Of a DNA stretch of 64,000 bases, positions 1 through 11,200 are shown piece after piece. Made by a program: the position numbers and the translations under genes. The DNA is from Cytophagales bacterium (lineage in GTDB: Bacteria; Bacteroidota; Bacteroidia; Cytophagales; Cyclobacteriaceae): NCBI GenBank assembly GCA_017303795.1, contig JAFLBR010000006.1, positions 248,001 through 312,000 of the forward strand, written 5' to 3'. The first letter of the stretch is position 1, and each line of letters opens with the position of its first letter. The notes beneath the pieces were generated by a model, which did not search any database, was not told where the DNA came from, and saw only the letters and a program-made list of their open reading frames with translations.

Positions 1-2312
1 ACTTTTCTTTGAATCCGGGCTTAACGGTAGATACCTTACTCGTAAACGAAGCCCCCGTTCAATTTAAACAAGACGTACAAATCATATATGTCAACAAGGA
101 CATTAGTATTGCACCAGACCAGGAAATAAAAGTCCGCATAAAATATCACGGAGCCATTCTGCAGGCTGCTGCTCACCTGGAGGTGGATGGAAAAAGATAT
201 GAGGAATCAAATGATTTCATCATGTTCGCTTTAACAAAAAAGTACGCCTTTCTTGAAGAAGATTATGTGTTACTAACCAATGATGTGCTTTGGTATCCGG
301 ATACCGAAGTTGGTTATAACCGAGTGGCCGTTGCAAAGGAAAGACAAGCCTTTACCAATTTTGAATTACTTGTAAAAGTACCGGAAGGCAAAACAGCCAT
401 TTCACAAGGAGCAGTAACCGTAAGTGGCGATGTTCAGAAATTTAAACCCGAGTACCCACTGCCATGCATCTCACTTGTTATTGGTGATTATGTTAAAAAA
501 GAGATTATTGTAGATAACGTAGCCTATGCAGTATTTCATTATCCAAAGAACGATTACTTTCTGAAGCAACTCGATCAGCTTGCAGATACACTCAGCTACC
601 TGATTACAGATGTGGTGAGCGAATACGAAGATGCTCAAAAGCTCTCCTACCCTTTCAAGCGAATGCAGTTTGTAGAAGTACCGCTTCACTTCGCGGCTTA
701 CAATAAAATATACGAAAGCCATCAAGCCTTTCTACAACCCGAAACAGTTTTTTGGCCTGAAGAAGGTGCCGAAATAAGACAGTTTGATTTTGGCCGACAA
801 CTCCGAGACATGAACACACAGGCCAAAAAAACAAACCAGGTTTTAACTGACAAGCAAAAGCAGGCGAACATATTTAACGACCTGATTAGAAAAGTATTCA
901 CGAAACAAATTGGCTCAAAATGGGTGAACGATGGCCAGAATATGGACAATCCAGACTATTCGGTCTTTCCAAATTATTATGATTTCAATTCAGGAATTGT
1001 AAGCAGAGACTGGGCACTACTGAACCGGTGTATTGCCACTTACCTCAGAAACGACAAGCAAGTACAAAATGATTACTCCAGAGATATAAACGGAATCTCG
1101 TTTACAGAAGAATGTAATAATCTCATGCAAACTACTCCGCTCTCAAAAATTTTAACAGAAGCAGAGTTTAGTAAAATCAGCAAATCAGTTACCCTGAAAA
1201 GCCAATACCTCTTTTCTTATCTGGGCCAAACCCTGGGAGAAAGTAATTTCAAATCCTTTTTGTATGAATGGGTTAACACACATCAGCACCAGCTAAACAG
1301 CTATGAAGACTTCAGGCAAGCGATGGTTTCACGCTTTAAGGTTGATATTGATCCGATCATCCGCACGGTGTTTTCTGAAACATCACAACCGGCCTTTGAA
1401 ATTTTGGATGTACAGAAATATGAAGTAATGGACGGAGACCGTAAGCGCTACCAGGTTATTGTGAAAGCAAAAAACTCAGGCGACAGCGATGGTGTGCTTG
1501 AGGTAAAGTTCAACCACAAAGAAAATAATGATGAAGACTATTATGCAAAGATCAATGAAGAGGTTGCCGAGGAAGTCCAGGGCAGGCTGTCGGTAATCAA
1601 GCAAGGAGAAACCAAACTATTTGGCTATGTACTAGACGAAAAACCAAATGCCATCTCCATCAACACGATCATTTCCAGAAATATTCCTTCGGTGATTAAT
1701 ATGTCGTTGGGGACGTTGTCAAAGCGCGAAGGCGGAATACTTTTCGATGGTGAGCAGGTTGTTACTAACGAAATGAAATCCGCACAATATGAAGTGATTG
1801 TGGACAATGAAGACAAACAATTCACGCACTTCAGTCCGATCAAACCAACGATGTTGAAAGCATACTTAGACAGTCGCGATACAGTTGTTAAAAAATATCA
1901 TGGTTCTTGGAATTCTTCCTATTCCAGTTGGTTTGCCACAACCGGTTCCGATTTTTATGGAAGTATTATCCGCTCCGCTCATTTCACCCGATCAGGAGGT
2001 GGTGAAAAGATTGCCACCTGGACACCCGAATTCAGAGAAGAAGGTTTCTATGACATTTATGTTTACATGCAAGGCAAAAATCAAAACGAATTTATAGGTA
2101 ACGAGAGCGCCAGCAAACAGTTCGACTATCACTATATCATTAACAACGGAGATGGTACCGATAACATCAAATACAACATTACCAATGCTGAGCCGGGCTG
2201 GAATTATTTAGGATCTTATTATTTCAATAAAACCGGAGGCAGTGTTTCGCTAACGGATAAATGTGAACTCTGGCGAGTATATGCTGATGCAGTAAAGTGG
2301 GTAAAGCAATGA
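1..2312 (+). CDS. M1 aminopeptidase-like protein, probably catalytically dead, with C-terminal golvesin-type module (5' truncated by window)
   Basis: The frame is open to the left edge, so the N-terminus lies outside the window and the TTG at 9 is not a supported start. The first ~450 visible residues resemble the M1-peptidase half of Bacteroidota proteins in which an ABC-2 permease is fused to an M1 domain; that family link is from memory. I see no HExxH zinc motif, so peptidase activity is unlikely. The last ~130 residues (about 635-767) are rich in Trp, Tyr and Gly and resemble the golvesin/Xly-type binding module. The gene is followed at 52 bp by a TolC-like gene, and the operon ends with an ABC-2 permease, which supports membership of one export system. 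What this protein binds is unknown. Confidence 0.6.
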   Translation, partial: FSLNPGLTVDTLLVNEAPVQFKQDVQIIYVNKDISIAPDQEIKVRIKYHGAILQAAAHLEVDGKRYEESNDFIMFALTKKYAFLEEDYVLLTNDVLWYPDTEVGYNRVAVAKERQAFTNFELLVKVPEGKTAISQGAVTVSGDVQKFKPEYPLPCISLVIGDYVKKEIIVDNVAYAVFHYPKNDYFLKQLDQLADTLSYLITDVVSEYEDAQKLSYPFKRMQFVEVPLHFAAYNKIYESHQAFLQPETVFWPEEGAEIRQFDFGRQLRDMNTQAKKTNQVLTDKQKQANIFNDLIRKVFTKQIGSKWVNDGQNMDNPDYSVFPNYYDFNSGIVSRDWALLNRCIATYLRNDKQVQNDYSRDINGISFTEECNNLMQTTPLSKILTEAEFSKISKSVTLKSQYLFSYLGQTLGESNFKSFLYEWVNTHQHQLNSYEDFRQAMVSRFKVDIDPIIRTVFSETSQPAFEILDVQKYEVMDGDRKRYQVIVKAKNSGDSDGVLEVKFNHKENNDEDYYAKINEEVAEEVQGRLSVIKQGETKLFGYVLDEKPNAISINTIISRNIPSVINMSLGTLSKREGGILFDGEQVVTNEMKSAQYEVIVDNEDKQFTHFSPIKPTMLKAYLDSRDTVVKKYHGSWNSSYSSWFATTGSDFYGSIIRSAHFTRSGGGEKIATWTPEFREEGFYDIYVYMQGKNQNEFIGNESASKQFDYHYIINNGDGTDNIKYNITNAEPGWNYLGSYYFNKTGGSVSLTDKCELWRVYADAVKWVKQ

Positions 2313-2320
2313 AAAAGTTA

Positions 2321-2533
2321 AGAGCTACAAGCAATAAGCTTCTGGCTTCAGGCTGATAGATAAATGTTAAGGATAATCTTTAAACTTAATTCCATGAGTT
2401 TTATAAAAACATTGAAAGCGAAGTGCGTGAGTATGAAATTACTTAAAAGCATTGGCTTCATGCGTCAAGCTTCAGGCTTCACACCTTTAGAAATCTTATT
2501 CGCGCTTAGAGCTTGTGGCTTGAAGCCTGCATC
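2321..2533. repeat. Short interspersed repeat units (agcttcaggctt type)
   Basis: Three degenerate copies of a unit related to AGCTTCAGGCTTCA occur here: 2321-2355, 2465-2484, and in inverted sense 2508-2533 (GCTTGAAGCCTG). The first lies between the M1-like gene and the TolC-like gene. The other two fall inside the open frame at the 5' end of the TolC-like gene, where they encode an odd stretch ahead of the signal peptide. Whether the unit is dispersed through the genome cannot be judged from this window. Confidence 0.45.
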
Positions 2534-3998
2534 CCATACTATAAGATCATTTTTACTGATTCTGCTTACCACACTCGGTGTTGCTACTTCAGAAGCAATC
2601 GCTCAGCAAAAACTTACGCTCAGTGATGCCATTCAAATTGCGCAGCAAAGTAGCCGTAACATAAAAAAATCTCAACTAAACCTTTATGGAAGCCAACGCA
2701 GCCTGGATGCTCAACGTTTGTCTTTGAAATCTAAATTTGCGTTAGATGTAACGCCTTTCGATTACAACCGGAATCGAAGCTTCAATGATTTATTCTCTAC
2801 CTGGAACACCAATGAAGATTACAACTCATTCGCGAACTTATCTGTGAGCCAACCCATTTACGCAACGGATGGCCGGATTTCGTTAATCAATCGTCTTGGC
2901 TACCGGGATAACTATTCGGAATTTCAGGACATCCGAACCAAGACTTTTAGCAATAACTTATACTTACAATTAGACCAGCCAATCTTTACCTACAACCGAA
3001 CAAAGATACAGTTAAAGGAGTTGGAGTTGAATCTTGAAAATGCAACGATCAGCAACGCGTTGCAATTGTTAACCCTCGAACAAAATGTAACACAGTCATT
3101 TTATACGTTTTACCAGCGCCAGAACAGCTTGCAGATTTCAAAAGATGAATATGAAAATCAAAAGATCAGTTATGAAATCACGAAGAAAAAAGTAGAGGCA
3201 GACCTGCTTGCGCAGGAAGAACTTTATCAGGCTGAACTCAACTTAGCTACATCAAAGTCAACACTGGAAAACAACGAGGTACTGATGGTTAATGCTGCTG
3301 ATGACTTAAAGCTTTTACTGGGAATGGACCTCACTCAGGAAATTACGGTAGAAATCGACATCAATTATGTAACCAGAAAAGTAGATCTCAATCAGGCATT
3401 AGCCTATGCACTTGAGAACAGGATGGAACTACGGCAGCGCGCAATTGATATTGAACGTTCTCAGTTTGAATTGATTCGCACAAAAGCGTTAAATGAATTT
3501 AAGGGCGCTGTGGCCTTGTCTCTGGGTGTGTTTGGTGATAATGAACGCGCACCAAAGATTTACGATGTTCCCTCTGTGAATCCGAGAGTCGCCATTTCAT
3601 TTTCTATTCCCATTTTAGATTGGGGAGAAAACAGAGCCCGAATGGATGCAGCCAACACATCCCGAGAAATAAAAAAGATTGATCTTGAAATTGAGAAAAA
3701 CGACATCACGATCAACATTCGAAAAGTTTATAGAAACCTACAGAACCTTGAAAACCAAATTTCGATTGCTGAACAAAATGTAAAGAATGCAACGTTGACT
3801 TACGACCTCAATCTCGAACGATACAAGAACGGTGATTTAACCAGCATTGATCTCAACCGCTTTCAAAGCCAACTTTCAGAAAAGAAGAGCACACTCGCGG
3901 ATGCCCTGATAAACTATAAGATTGAGTTATTGAACTTAAAAATTCTTTCGCTTTACAATTTCGAAACGCAAGAGCCGGTAATCTCCCCTCAAAACTAA
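2364..3998 (+). CDS. TolC-family outer membrane efflux channel
   Basis: This is an outer membrane factor that would form the exit duct for the adaptor and RND/ABC pumps encoded downstream. Two TolC-type helical repeats follow the signal peptide, with long amphipathic coiled-coil stretches around residues 215-320 and 440-525. The hydrophobic signal core is at residues ~60-80 (RSFLLILLTTLGVATSEAIA), unusually far from the ATG at 2364. Two better-placed starts are the ATG at 2460 and a TTG at 2520; the latter would give a normal ~30-residue signal peptide. The extra 5' codons coincide with short repeat units, so a repeat may have been inserted near the original start. The coordinate given is the longest ATG frame; the real start is uncertain. 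The adaptor gene begins 27 bp after the stop. Confidence 0.85.
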   Translation: MLRIIFKLNSMSFIKTLKAKCVSMKLLKSIGFMRQASGFTPLEILFALRACGLKPASHTIRSFLLILLTTLGVATSEAIAQQKLTLSDAIQIAQQSSRNIKKSQLNLYGSQRSLDAQRLSLKSKFALDVTPFDYNRNRSFNDLFSTWNTNEDYNSFANLSVSQPIYATDGRISLINRLGYRDNYSEFQDIRTKTFSNNLYLQLDQPIFTYNRTKIQLKELELNLENATISNALQLLTLEQNVTQSFYTFYQRQNSLQISKDEYENQKISYEITKKKVEADLLAQEELYQAELNLATSKSTLENNEVLMVNAADDLKLLLGMDLTQEITVEIDINYVTRKVDLNQALAYALENRMELRQRAIDIERSQFELIRTKALNEFKGAVALSLGVFGDNERAPKIYDVPSVNPRVAISFSIPILDWGENRARMDAANTSREIKKIDLEIEKNDITINIRKVYRNLQNLENQISIAEQNVKNATLTYDLNLERYKNGDLTSIDLNRFQSQLSEKKSTLADALINYKIELLNLKILSLYNFETQEPVISPQN

Positions 3999-4025
3999 CT
4001 ATCCATCGAACTAAAAATTCTTATC

Positions 4026-5108
4026 ATGAAAAAGCTGATCATAGGCATCGTTCCTGCAAGCTATCAAGTATTACTTCCTTTGTTGACCATGCTGGTTATT
4101 TCCGCCTGCAATCCTGAGGACTCAAACATAAAAACGGAAATCAAAATACCCGTGTCCGTAGTAACGATCAAACCACAAAGCATCTCACGTTTCATCGAGA
4201 CCACAGGAACCGTCTATTCTTTTAAAGAAGGTTCACTAAAATCTGAGTTGAGTGGTATTTATACGCTGCAACGAAATCCGAAAACCGGAAAACCTTTTTC
4301 TTTGGGCGATCAGGTGAAAGCTGGTCAGGAGTTAATTCGGATTGAGGATAAAGAATTTCAGAACACACTTCAGATAGAAGGCAAGCGATTAAACCTGGAG
4401 TTGGCTGACAACAATCTTAAAAAACAACAGTCCTTATATGATAAAGGTGGTGTTACTCAAACAGAATTAAAAAATGCGGCCATCTCGTACGTCAATGCAA
4501 AGTATGCGTTCGAAAATGCTGAACTGCAACTGATGAAAATATCGGTACGCGCACCCTTCGATGGTGTGATTGTTGAATTGCCCTACCATACCGATGGTGT
4601 GAAGATTGATCAGGCGCAGCCACTTTTAAAAATTATGCAATACGATAAATTACTGATGGATGTAAAACTTCCTGAGAAACATTTATCGGAGATTACCATA
4701 AATCAAGTGGTACAAATCGCTAACTACAATGTGGCGAAGGATACGATCTATGGAAAGATTAGTCAGATATCTCCCGTCATCAATGCTGACACGCGAACAT
4801 TTCAAAGTGTTCTTCAAATAGATAATGAGAAGCGCTTGCTACGTCCGGGCATGTTTATCAAAGCATTCATCTTATCGGAAAAAAGAGCAGAGACTATTGT
4901 AATCCCTAAAGAAACAATTATCTCCCGACAGGATGGAAAAGTTGTTTTCACAGTAGAGAATGGCATTGCTACTGAGAAAAAAATAACAACTGGTCTTGAG
5001 AGTCTGGATGTAATAGAAGTAGTCAGCGGCTTAAAGGTTAATGACAGGCTTGTCATTTCAGGATTTGAAACCCTGAGGAACAAATCGAAAGTGAGCATCA
5101 TTCAATAA
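4026..5108 (+). CDS. Efflux RND transporter periplasmic adaptor (membrane fusion protein), lipoprotein
   Basis: HlyD/AcrA-type adaptor linking an inner membrane pump to the TolC-like channel. The signal peptide ends in a lipobox (VISAC) with Cys28, so the protein is probably lipid-anchored. A biotinyl-lipoyl-like/barrel-sandwich region covers about residues 60-190, interrupted by a short helical hairpin around 115-150, and is followed by beta-barrel and membrane-proximal domains to residue 360. Length is normal for the family. It sits 27 bp after the channel gene and 20 bp before the first RND gene, the usual order of a tripartite efflux operon. Confidence 0.9.
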   Translation: MKKLIIGIVPASYQVLLPLLTMLVISACNPEDSNIKTEIKIPVSVVTIKPQSISRFIETTGTVYSFKEGSLKSELSGIYTLQRNPKTGKPFSLGDQVKAGQELIRIEDKEFQNTLQIEGKRLNLELADNNLKKQQSLYDKGGVTQTELKNAAISYVNAKYAFENAELQLMKISVRAPFDGVIVELPYHTDGVKIDQAQPLLKIMQYDKLLMDVKLPEKHLSEITINQVVQIANYNVAKDTIYGKISQISPVINADTRTFQSVLQIDNEKRLLRPGMFIKAFILSEKRAETIVIPKETIISRQDGKVVFTVENGIATEKKITTGLESLDVIEVVSGLKVNDRLVISGFETLRNKSKVSIIQ

Positions 5109-5128
5109 TATTTTTAAACAACCGCTTT

Positions 5129-8100
5129 GTGAAAAAGATAGTCTCGCTGGCCGTACACTACCCTGTCTCAATCCTCATGATGGTGTTGGCTGTAATCTTA
5201 TTGGGATTTATTTCATTTGGGAAACTCGGTATTGAGTTAGTGCCTGAATTAAAGAATCCAACATTGTTCGTTGAATTAAAGGTAGGCATCAAACCTCCTT
5301 CAGAAGTTGAGAAACAGTTTATCGAATCGATTGAGTCTATTTCGATACGACAGAATGGTGCTGTTGAAGTTAGCTCTGTTAGCCAGACCGGTTATGGGCG
5401 TGTTACAGTTCAATACGACTGGAGCAAAGATATGGACGAGGCTTTTCTCGATCTTCAAAAATCACTCTCCTCCTTCTCACTCAACGATGAGATTGACGAG
5501 TTTGTCATCTCGCAATTTGATCCAAACGCAGCGCCAATTATGATCCTTGGGATTTACAACCCCGCGAGTGATGATACAGAAGCGTTGCGTCATATTGCTG
5601 AGAATAATTTCAGAAATGAATTCGTAAAGCTCCCCGGAATTGCTGAAGTGCGGCTTTCGGGTGAACAGGAAAAGGAAGTAGTGGTAGAAACTGATCCGGA
5701 TTTGTTGGCCTCGTTAGGGTTAACGGTAAATGATCTTGTCACAAAAATTCAAAATTACAATAGAAGTGTCTCGGGTGGATTTATTGAGGAGCTTGGTCGC
5801 AAGTATGTAATCAAAGGGTTAGGCATCATTGAAAAGCCCGAAGACCTTGGTGACCTTGTGGTGGGCTATACCAGTCGCAAGAATGCAGTGGCAAATCCAC
5901 AAGCTATTGTTACCACCACAGCCGCGAATAACAATTCATCTGATCAGGTGCCGGTATTGCTTCGCGAAGTAGCCACTATTCAAATTCTGAATAAAGAAGC
6001 GAGTAGTATCGTGCGGGTAAATCAGAAACGCAGCATTGGCATGTCCATCTACAAAGAGACAAATTACAATACCGTAAATGCAGTTAATGAATTGATGGCC
6101 TCACTCGAGGAGTTAAAGAAAACTGTTCCGGGTTATGAATTTGTCATTATTCAAAATCAAGGCCGATTTATTCAAGGTGCTATAGACGAAGTGAAAGAAT
6201 CCGGCCTCTTCGGTATTTTTTTCGCAGTAATCGTGTTGTTTCTTTTCCTGCGTAGAATTGGGTCAACACTCATTATCAGTATTGTTATTCCCATTTCCAT
6301 CATCGCTACGTTTAACCTCATGTACTTCAATGGTCTTACGCTGAATGTAATGACATTAGGAGGATTAGCCCTGAGCGCAGGAATGCTGGTGGACATTGCG
6401 ATTGTAGTGGTCGAAAATATTTTCCGCAAACGCGAAGAAGGACTGAGCGTGTTTGATGCCGCCATTGAAGGAACGGCCGAAGTAAGTGGTGCTATAACGG
6501 CTTCAACGCTTACGTGTATTGTGGTGTTCTTGCCCATCGTTTATTTGCAAGGACCCTCCGGAGAACTTTTTAAAGATCAGGCGTGGACAGTAGCTTTTTC
6601 GCAAATCGCATCGCTCTTTGTAGCGATTCTGGTTATACCCATGCTCTTCGCACAGTTTTTCCGTAAAGACAAAGTGTTCGCGAAAGAAAGAAAAGTTTTC
6701 TCTGATGAAAAGCACACCAGCTTTAAGAGGTATCGCTCAGTCTTGGAAAAAGTATTAAATCATAAGACGGCCTGGATTGTAACATCATTTGTGATGATAC
6801 TGGGTACAGCCTTGCTTCTACCCGTAATCGGCAGCGAATACATGCCGCAATCCGATACGCGAGCGATTTCAGTTGATGTAACGCTTACCAATGGAACACC
6901 CCTCGCACGAACTTCGGCAACCGTTAATCAGATTGAAAGTCAGTTGCAACAATTATTCGAAGGACAGCTTGATAAAATCTATTCACACATTGGCCCGCAA
7001 CAAAGTCAGTCGGGTATTAAAAATGAAAATGTCTACAACGAAAACAAGGCTACAGTCAAACTTATCTTTCGTGACGACATTGAATTGGACATCGTACCAG
7101 TCACTGCGAAACTGTCCGCTTACTTTGAAGCACTGCCCGGCATTGAAGCCACTTTCTCCAATGATGAGAGTGCACTCTATGCAGTGATGGGCGAAGATGA
7201 AATGCCTCTGGTAGTAGAAGTAAGCGGATCTGACTTTGAAAAGTTAAAGCCCCTCTCCGATTCGATTATGCTGGTAATGGAATCGAATCAACATGTTTAC
7301 GATCCTGTCTCCAACCTGGAAGAAGGCGTTCCGCAAATTCGTGTGGATGTTGACAAATACAGAGCGGGAATTTTCAATTTATCGATTGATGATGTCATTC
7401 TTCAGATCAAAGATCAGTTGGAAGGAAAAAATGCGGGTACGATTGAGCGTGGTGGTGAAATGCAGGATATAAAAATAAAAGTATCGAAAGTCACCTTGGC
7501 AGGACTTCAAAACATAAAAATAAAAAGTGGTCAGCAGGAATTTCCATTAAGCGAGATTGCCAATATTGATGTTGCCTATGCCAGCAACTCCATCCACCGA
7601 AGAAATCAAACCAGAACAGTTTCTGTTGGTGCGCGTGTAAATCCAAACGAACCGTATGATCAAGTAGTTAAGTCTATTCAAACTTCGCTTTCCAAACTTT
7701 CCGTACCGCCACAATATAAAATAAGAGTTGCTGGTCAGGAGCTCAGGCGCCAGGAATCAGTAGACAACCTAACGTTTGCGCTCATCTTGTCGATCGTACT
7801 AGTTTATATGGTGCTTGCTTCACAATTCGAATCGCTGCTACATCCCTTCACCATTTTGCTGACTATCCCCTTTGCAGTGGTTGGTGCCATTCTCGCCTTC
7901 TTTATTCTGGGCATGCCTTTGAACATGATGGGTTATATTGGTATCATCCTCTTGGGTGGTATTGCCGTCAACAATTCCATTATGATTGTTGACTGCATCA
8001 ATCAGAACAAAGAAAATGGAATGCCTCTGCGCGCTGCCATTCTTGACGCAGCCGAGCGAAGGCTTCGCCCCATCATGATGACGACCATGACTACCATTCT

Positions 8101-8299
8101 TGGATTGCTTCCATTGACTTTGGGATTTGGAGAGGGCGCTGCTTTAAGAGCACCTATCGCCATTGCTGTGATTGGTGGAATGGTAACCTCAACGCTCTTA
8201 ACACTCATTATCATTCCATGCTATTACGAAAGCATTGAAAATATTGTAAGTCGGATCAGTCGGAAGAAGGAAGTGAAAATTGAAGTTTCCAATGGGTAA
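5129..8299 (+). CDS. Efflux RND transporter permease subunit (AcrB-type)
   Basis: Proton-driven inner membrane exporter of the RND superfamily, 1056 residues. TM1 lies at ~10-30, followed by the porter domain, TM2-6 at ~355-510, a second periplasmic domain, and TM8-12 at ~860-1040. The TM4 motif GMLVDIAIVVVEN keeps one acidic residue (Asp422); the second position of the classical AcrB Asp pair is Ile. TM10 carries the GIAVNNSIMIVD type of motif without the AcrB lysine, as in many Bacteroidota pumps. The start is GTG at 5129. The stop overlaps the ATG of the next gene (8292-8299), suggesting translational coupling. Confidence 0.93.
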   Translation: MKKIVSLAVHYPVSILMMVLAVILLGFISFGKLGIELVPELKNPTLFVELKVGIKPPSEVEKQFIESIESISIRQNGAVEVSSVSQTGYGRVTVQYDWSKDMDEAFLDLQKSLSSFSLNDEIDEFVISQFDPNAAPIMILGIYNPASDDTEALRHIAENNFRNEFVKLPGIAEVRLSGEQEKEVVVETDPDLLASLGLTVNDLVTKIQNYNRSVSGGFIEELGRKYVIKGLGIIEKPEDLGDLVVGYTSRKNAVANPQAIVTTTAANNNSSDQVPVLLREVATIQILNKEASSIVRVNQKRSIGMSIYKETNYNTVNAVNELMASLEELKKTVPGYEFVIIQNQGRFIQGAIDEVKESGLFGIFFAVIVLFLFLRRIGSTLIISIVIPISIIATFNLMYFNGLTLNVMTLGGLALSAGMLVDIAIVVVENIFRKREEGLSVFDAAIEGTAEVSGAITASTLTCIVVFLPIVYLQGPSGELFKDQAWTVAFSQIASLFVAILVIPMLFAQFFRKDKVFAKERKVFSDEKHTSFKRYRSVLEKVLNHKTAWIVTSFVMILGTALLLPVIGSEYMPQSDTRAISVDVTLTNGTPLARTSATVNQIESQLQQLFEGQLDKIYSHIGPQQSQSGIKNENVYNENKATVKLIFRDDIELDIVPVTAKLSAYFEALPGIEATFSNDESALYAVMGEDEMPLVVEVSGSDFEKLKPLSDSIMLVMESNQHVYDPVSNLEEGVPQIRVDVDKYRAGIFNLSIDDVILQIKDQLEGKNAGTIERGGEMQDIKIKVSKVTLAGLQNIKIKSGQQEFPLSEIANIDVAYASNSIHRRNQTRTVSVGARVNPNEPYDQVVKSIQTSLSKLSVPPQYKIRVAGQELRRQESVDNLTFALILSIVLVYMVLASQFESLLHPFTILLTIPFAVVGAILAFFILGMPLNMMGYIGIILLGGIAVNNSIMIVDCINQNKENGMPLRAAILDAAERRLRPIMMTTMTTILGLLPLTLGFGEGAALRAPIAIAVIGGMVTSTLLTLIIIPCYYESIENIVSRISRKKEVKIEVSNG

Positions 8300-11200
8300 C
8301 AGCAGTCTGTTAAAAACAATCATCAGGAGGAAAGTCCTCATCTCGATGTTGTTCATCGGCTTCACGGTGATGGGTTATATCTCCTACACAAAACTTCCGG
8401 TTGAACTTTTTCCAAACGTTGAATTACCTATACTGATCGTGCATGTACAGTCGGCAACAGATGTTGATCCGAAGTATATGGAACGGCAAGCCATTGTTCC
8501 GCTCGAGAGTGCCATCAGTACACTGGAAGGTGTTGCTGAAATTACAGCCAACGCAGATAGCAGACAGGGCATGATTTTCATTTCCTTTCAACAAGGCGTT
8601 AATATCAAATACGCTTACCTGAAGCTTGAACAGAAAGTGGGTGCAATCAAAACGAGCCTTACACCCGAATTTTTTGTCAACATCATCAAGATCGATTCTA
8701 AAGATTTTTTAAATGGCTTCATGGATCTTCAGGTTCTGGGTAGCGGTGGTGTAGACCGCGTACGAAACATTGCAGACCAATATATTACGGAAAGACTGAA
8801 TGATGTGGATGGCGTGGGCGGTGTAGAAGTTTTTGGTGGACGACAAAAGACGGTAGAGATTATTATGCATTCCGCGATCTGCGAAGCAAATGGAATTACA
8901 CCTAATACGATCAGCAACGTACTTTCCCGCAACTCAAATAAAAGTGCCTTTGCCGGACAGGTGGAAATGGAAGGGCAGAAAGTTTTTGTGAATGTTACGG
9001 CTGAGTTAAAAGACATTAAGAATATACAAAGCCTTGTAGTTTCAGAGAAAGGCCCACTCCTGCTGAGCGATGTAGCCGATGTATTCTTCGGTGTGAAAGA
9101 GCAAACCTCACTGAGCCGTGTGAATGGTAAAGAAGCAGTTTCTATTCGCGTTTCGAAAGATCCTCAAGCTAATTTGATTGCATTGTCCGACAGAACACTG
9201 GAAGCCATCAACGCTATCAATAAAGATCTCGAGCCGATGGATGTACAAATCATTGTGGAGAGTAATCAGGCGGAGACGATGTCGAGGAACATTGATCAAA
9301 TCAAAGAGCTGGCCATTACGGGCGGACTGCTGGCGATATTTGTACTTTGGGTTTTTCTCCGAAGGATGAAATTCATTCTTAGTATTGCGTTGTCTATTCC
9401 TATCTCCATTTTCACGGCATTCAATTTCTTTTACGCTTACGATATTTCCATTAACAGTCTTACCCTTATCGGAATGGCGTTGGCCATTGGCATGCTGGTG
9501 GATAATAGTGTAGTGGTAATTGAAAATATTTACAGGCATGTTGTTAATAAAGTCCCGCGCGAAGAAGCCGTTGTGCGAGGAACAAGTGAAGTGATGCGTT
9601 CGGTGACAGCCGCCACACTCACTACGGTAACCGTTTTTTTACCGTTTATTTTTTCTACAAACTTTCTGGTTACACTTATTGGCACACATATCGGTGTGTC
9701 CATTATAGCTACGCTATTGGTTTCGCTCGTAGTTGCCTTGGTGCTGATTCCAATGCTTGCGGATACAGCCATTCGCAAAAAAGACCAGCACGAAGCACCG
9801 CTGATTAAGAATGCATCCATCCGTCAGCGAATCATTCAAATATATGTGGTGGTGTTGAAGTCTTGTTTCCGAAGGCCGATGTTTACCGTTGTGGGTGGAT
9901 TGGTTCTATTTTTTGTAACCATTGGAGTTAGCCTTATTGTAAGCATTGCCGGTTCCACGGAAGTGGAAACTCCCGAGATGAATCTGTTCGTTACGATGCC
10001 ACAAGGTAGTACACTTGAATCGACCGATCTTAAAATCAGAAAGATTGAAGAAAGAGTAATGGAAATTCCGGTGGTGGAAAAAGTGATCAGTCAGGTTTCG
10101 GAAGTAGAGGGCGTAATCACTATTAAACTTGTAGAAGGATTTAATGATCTCGATACAACTTCTGTAGGCGATATTCGAAACAAGCTTTCGGGCTTATCCA
10201 AAGATTTTAGTGATGTTACTATTGCGCTGGAAAAACCACCCAGTCAAAATAGCGGAAATGGTGGAGCTGGCAATTCTGCCGAACAAGATTTTCAACGTAT
10301 GTTGGGAATAGGAACTGCCTCCGAACGTATTATAATTAAAGGCCAGGACTTCGAGTTGATGCAGACCATTGGACAGGATATCAATACATTGATAAGCGGT
10401 TTGCAATCTGTTCAGCAGAGCTCGGTCAATTTGAGTCCGGAGCGACCCGAGGCGCATTTGGTGTTCGATCAAAAAAGAATGAGCGAGAATCAGGTAACAC
10501 TACAAAATGTAGCGGTAGCACTCAATGATTTTCAACCCTCCTTTACATCGGGATCTAACTTTATAAGTGGTGGTGAAGAATATGAAATAACCATCCGCAC
10601 GCAAAATCAGGTTATTACAAGAGCAAAAGAAATGCGCAACTTACGCGAGATGAAAGTAAGCAGCACAACCGGTGCGACCCACGGATTTTCTGACATCGGA
10701 ACGGCACTTTATTCATCGGGTGAAAGTACCATCACCAGAATGAATCAGGAAAAGCGTATTCAAATTACGTACAACTTCATTGATGAAGTTACAAAGTCAA
10801 AGGCCTTACAAGAATCTTCCCGATTGGAAATTGATCAGATTGTAGCCGGTGTAAACATTCCCTCAGGTATTGTGGTAGATGTTGTTCATGATGAAGGTTT
10901 ATTTAATGATTTCTTCTTTTTGATTTTTGCGGCCATTGTAATCATTTTTATGATTCTCGCAGGCGTATTCGAATCCTTATACTTGCCCATCGTCATCATG
11001 TTCTCTATTCCACTTGCCGGCATCGGAGCACTGATGGGCCTCACACTCACGGGCAACTCCATGCTAAGCGCAAACACGTTAATCGGATTCCTGATCTTGC
11101 TGGGCGTTGTAGTAAATAATGGTATCATCCTCATCGACTATTCCCGCATTTTAAGAAGAGAGGGTTATACAAAATACCGCGCACTAATCATGAGTGGTAT

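Noticed and set aside
1-2312. Active zinc metallopeptidase in the first gene
   Set aside because: No HExxH motif in the visible part, so only an M1-like fold is claimed.
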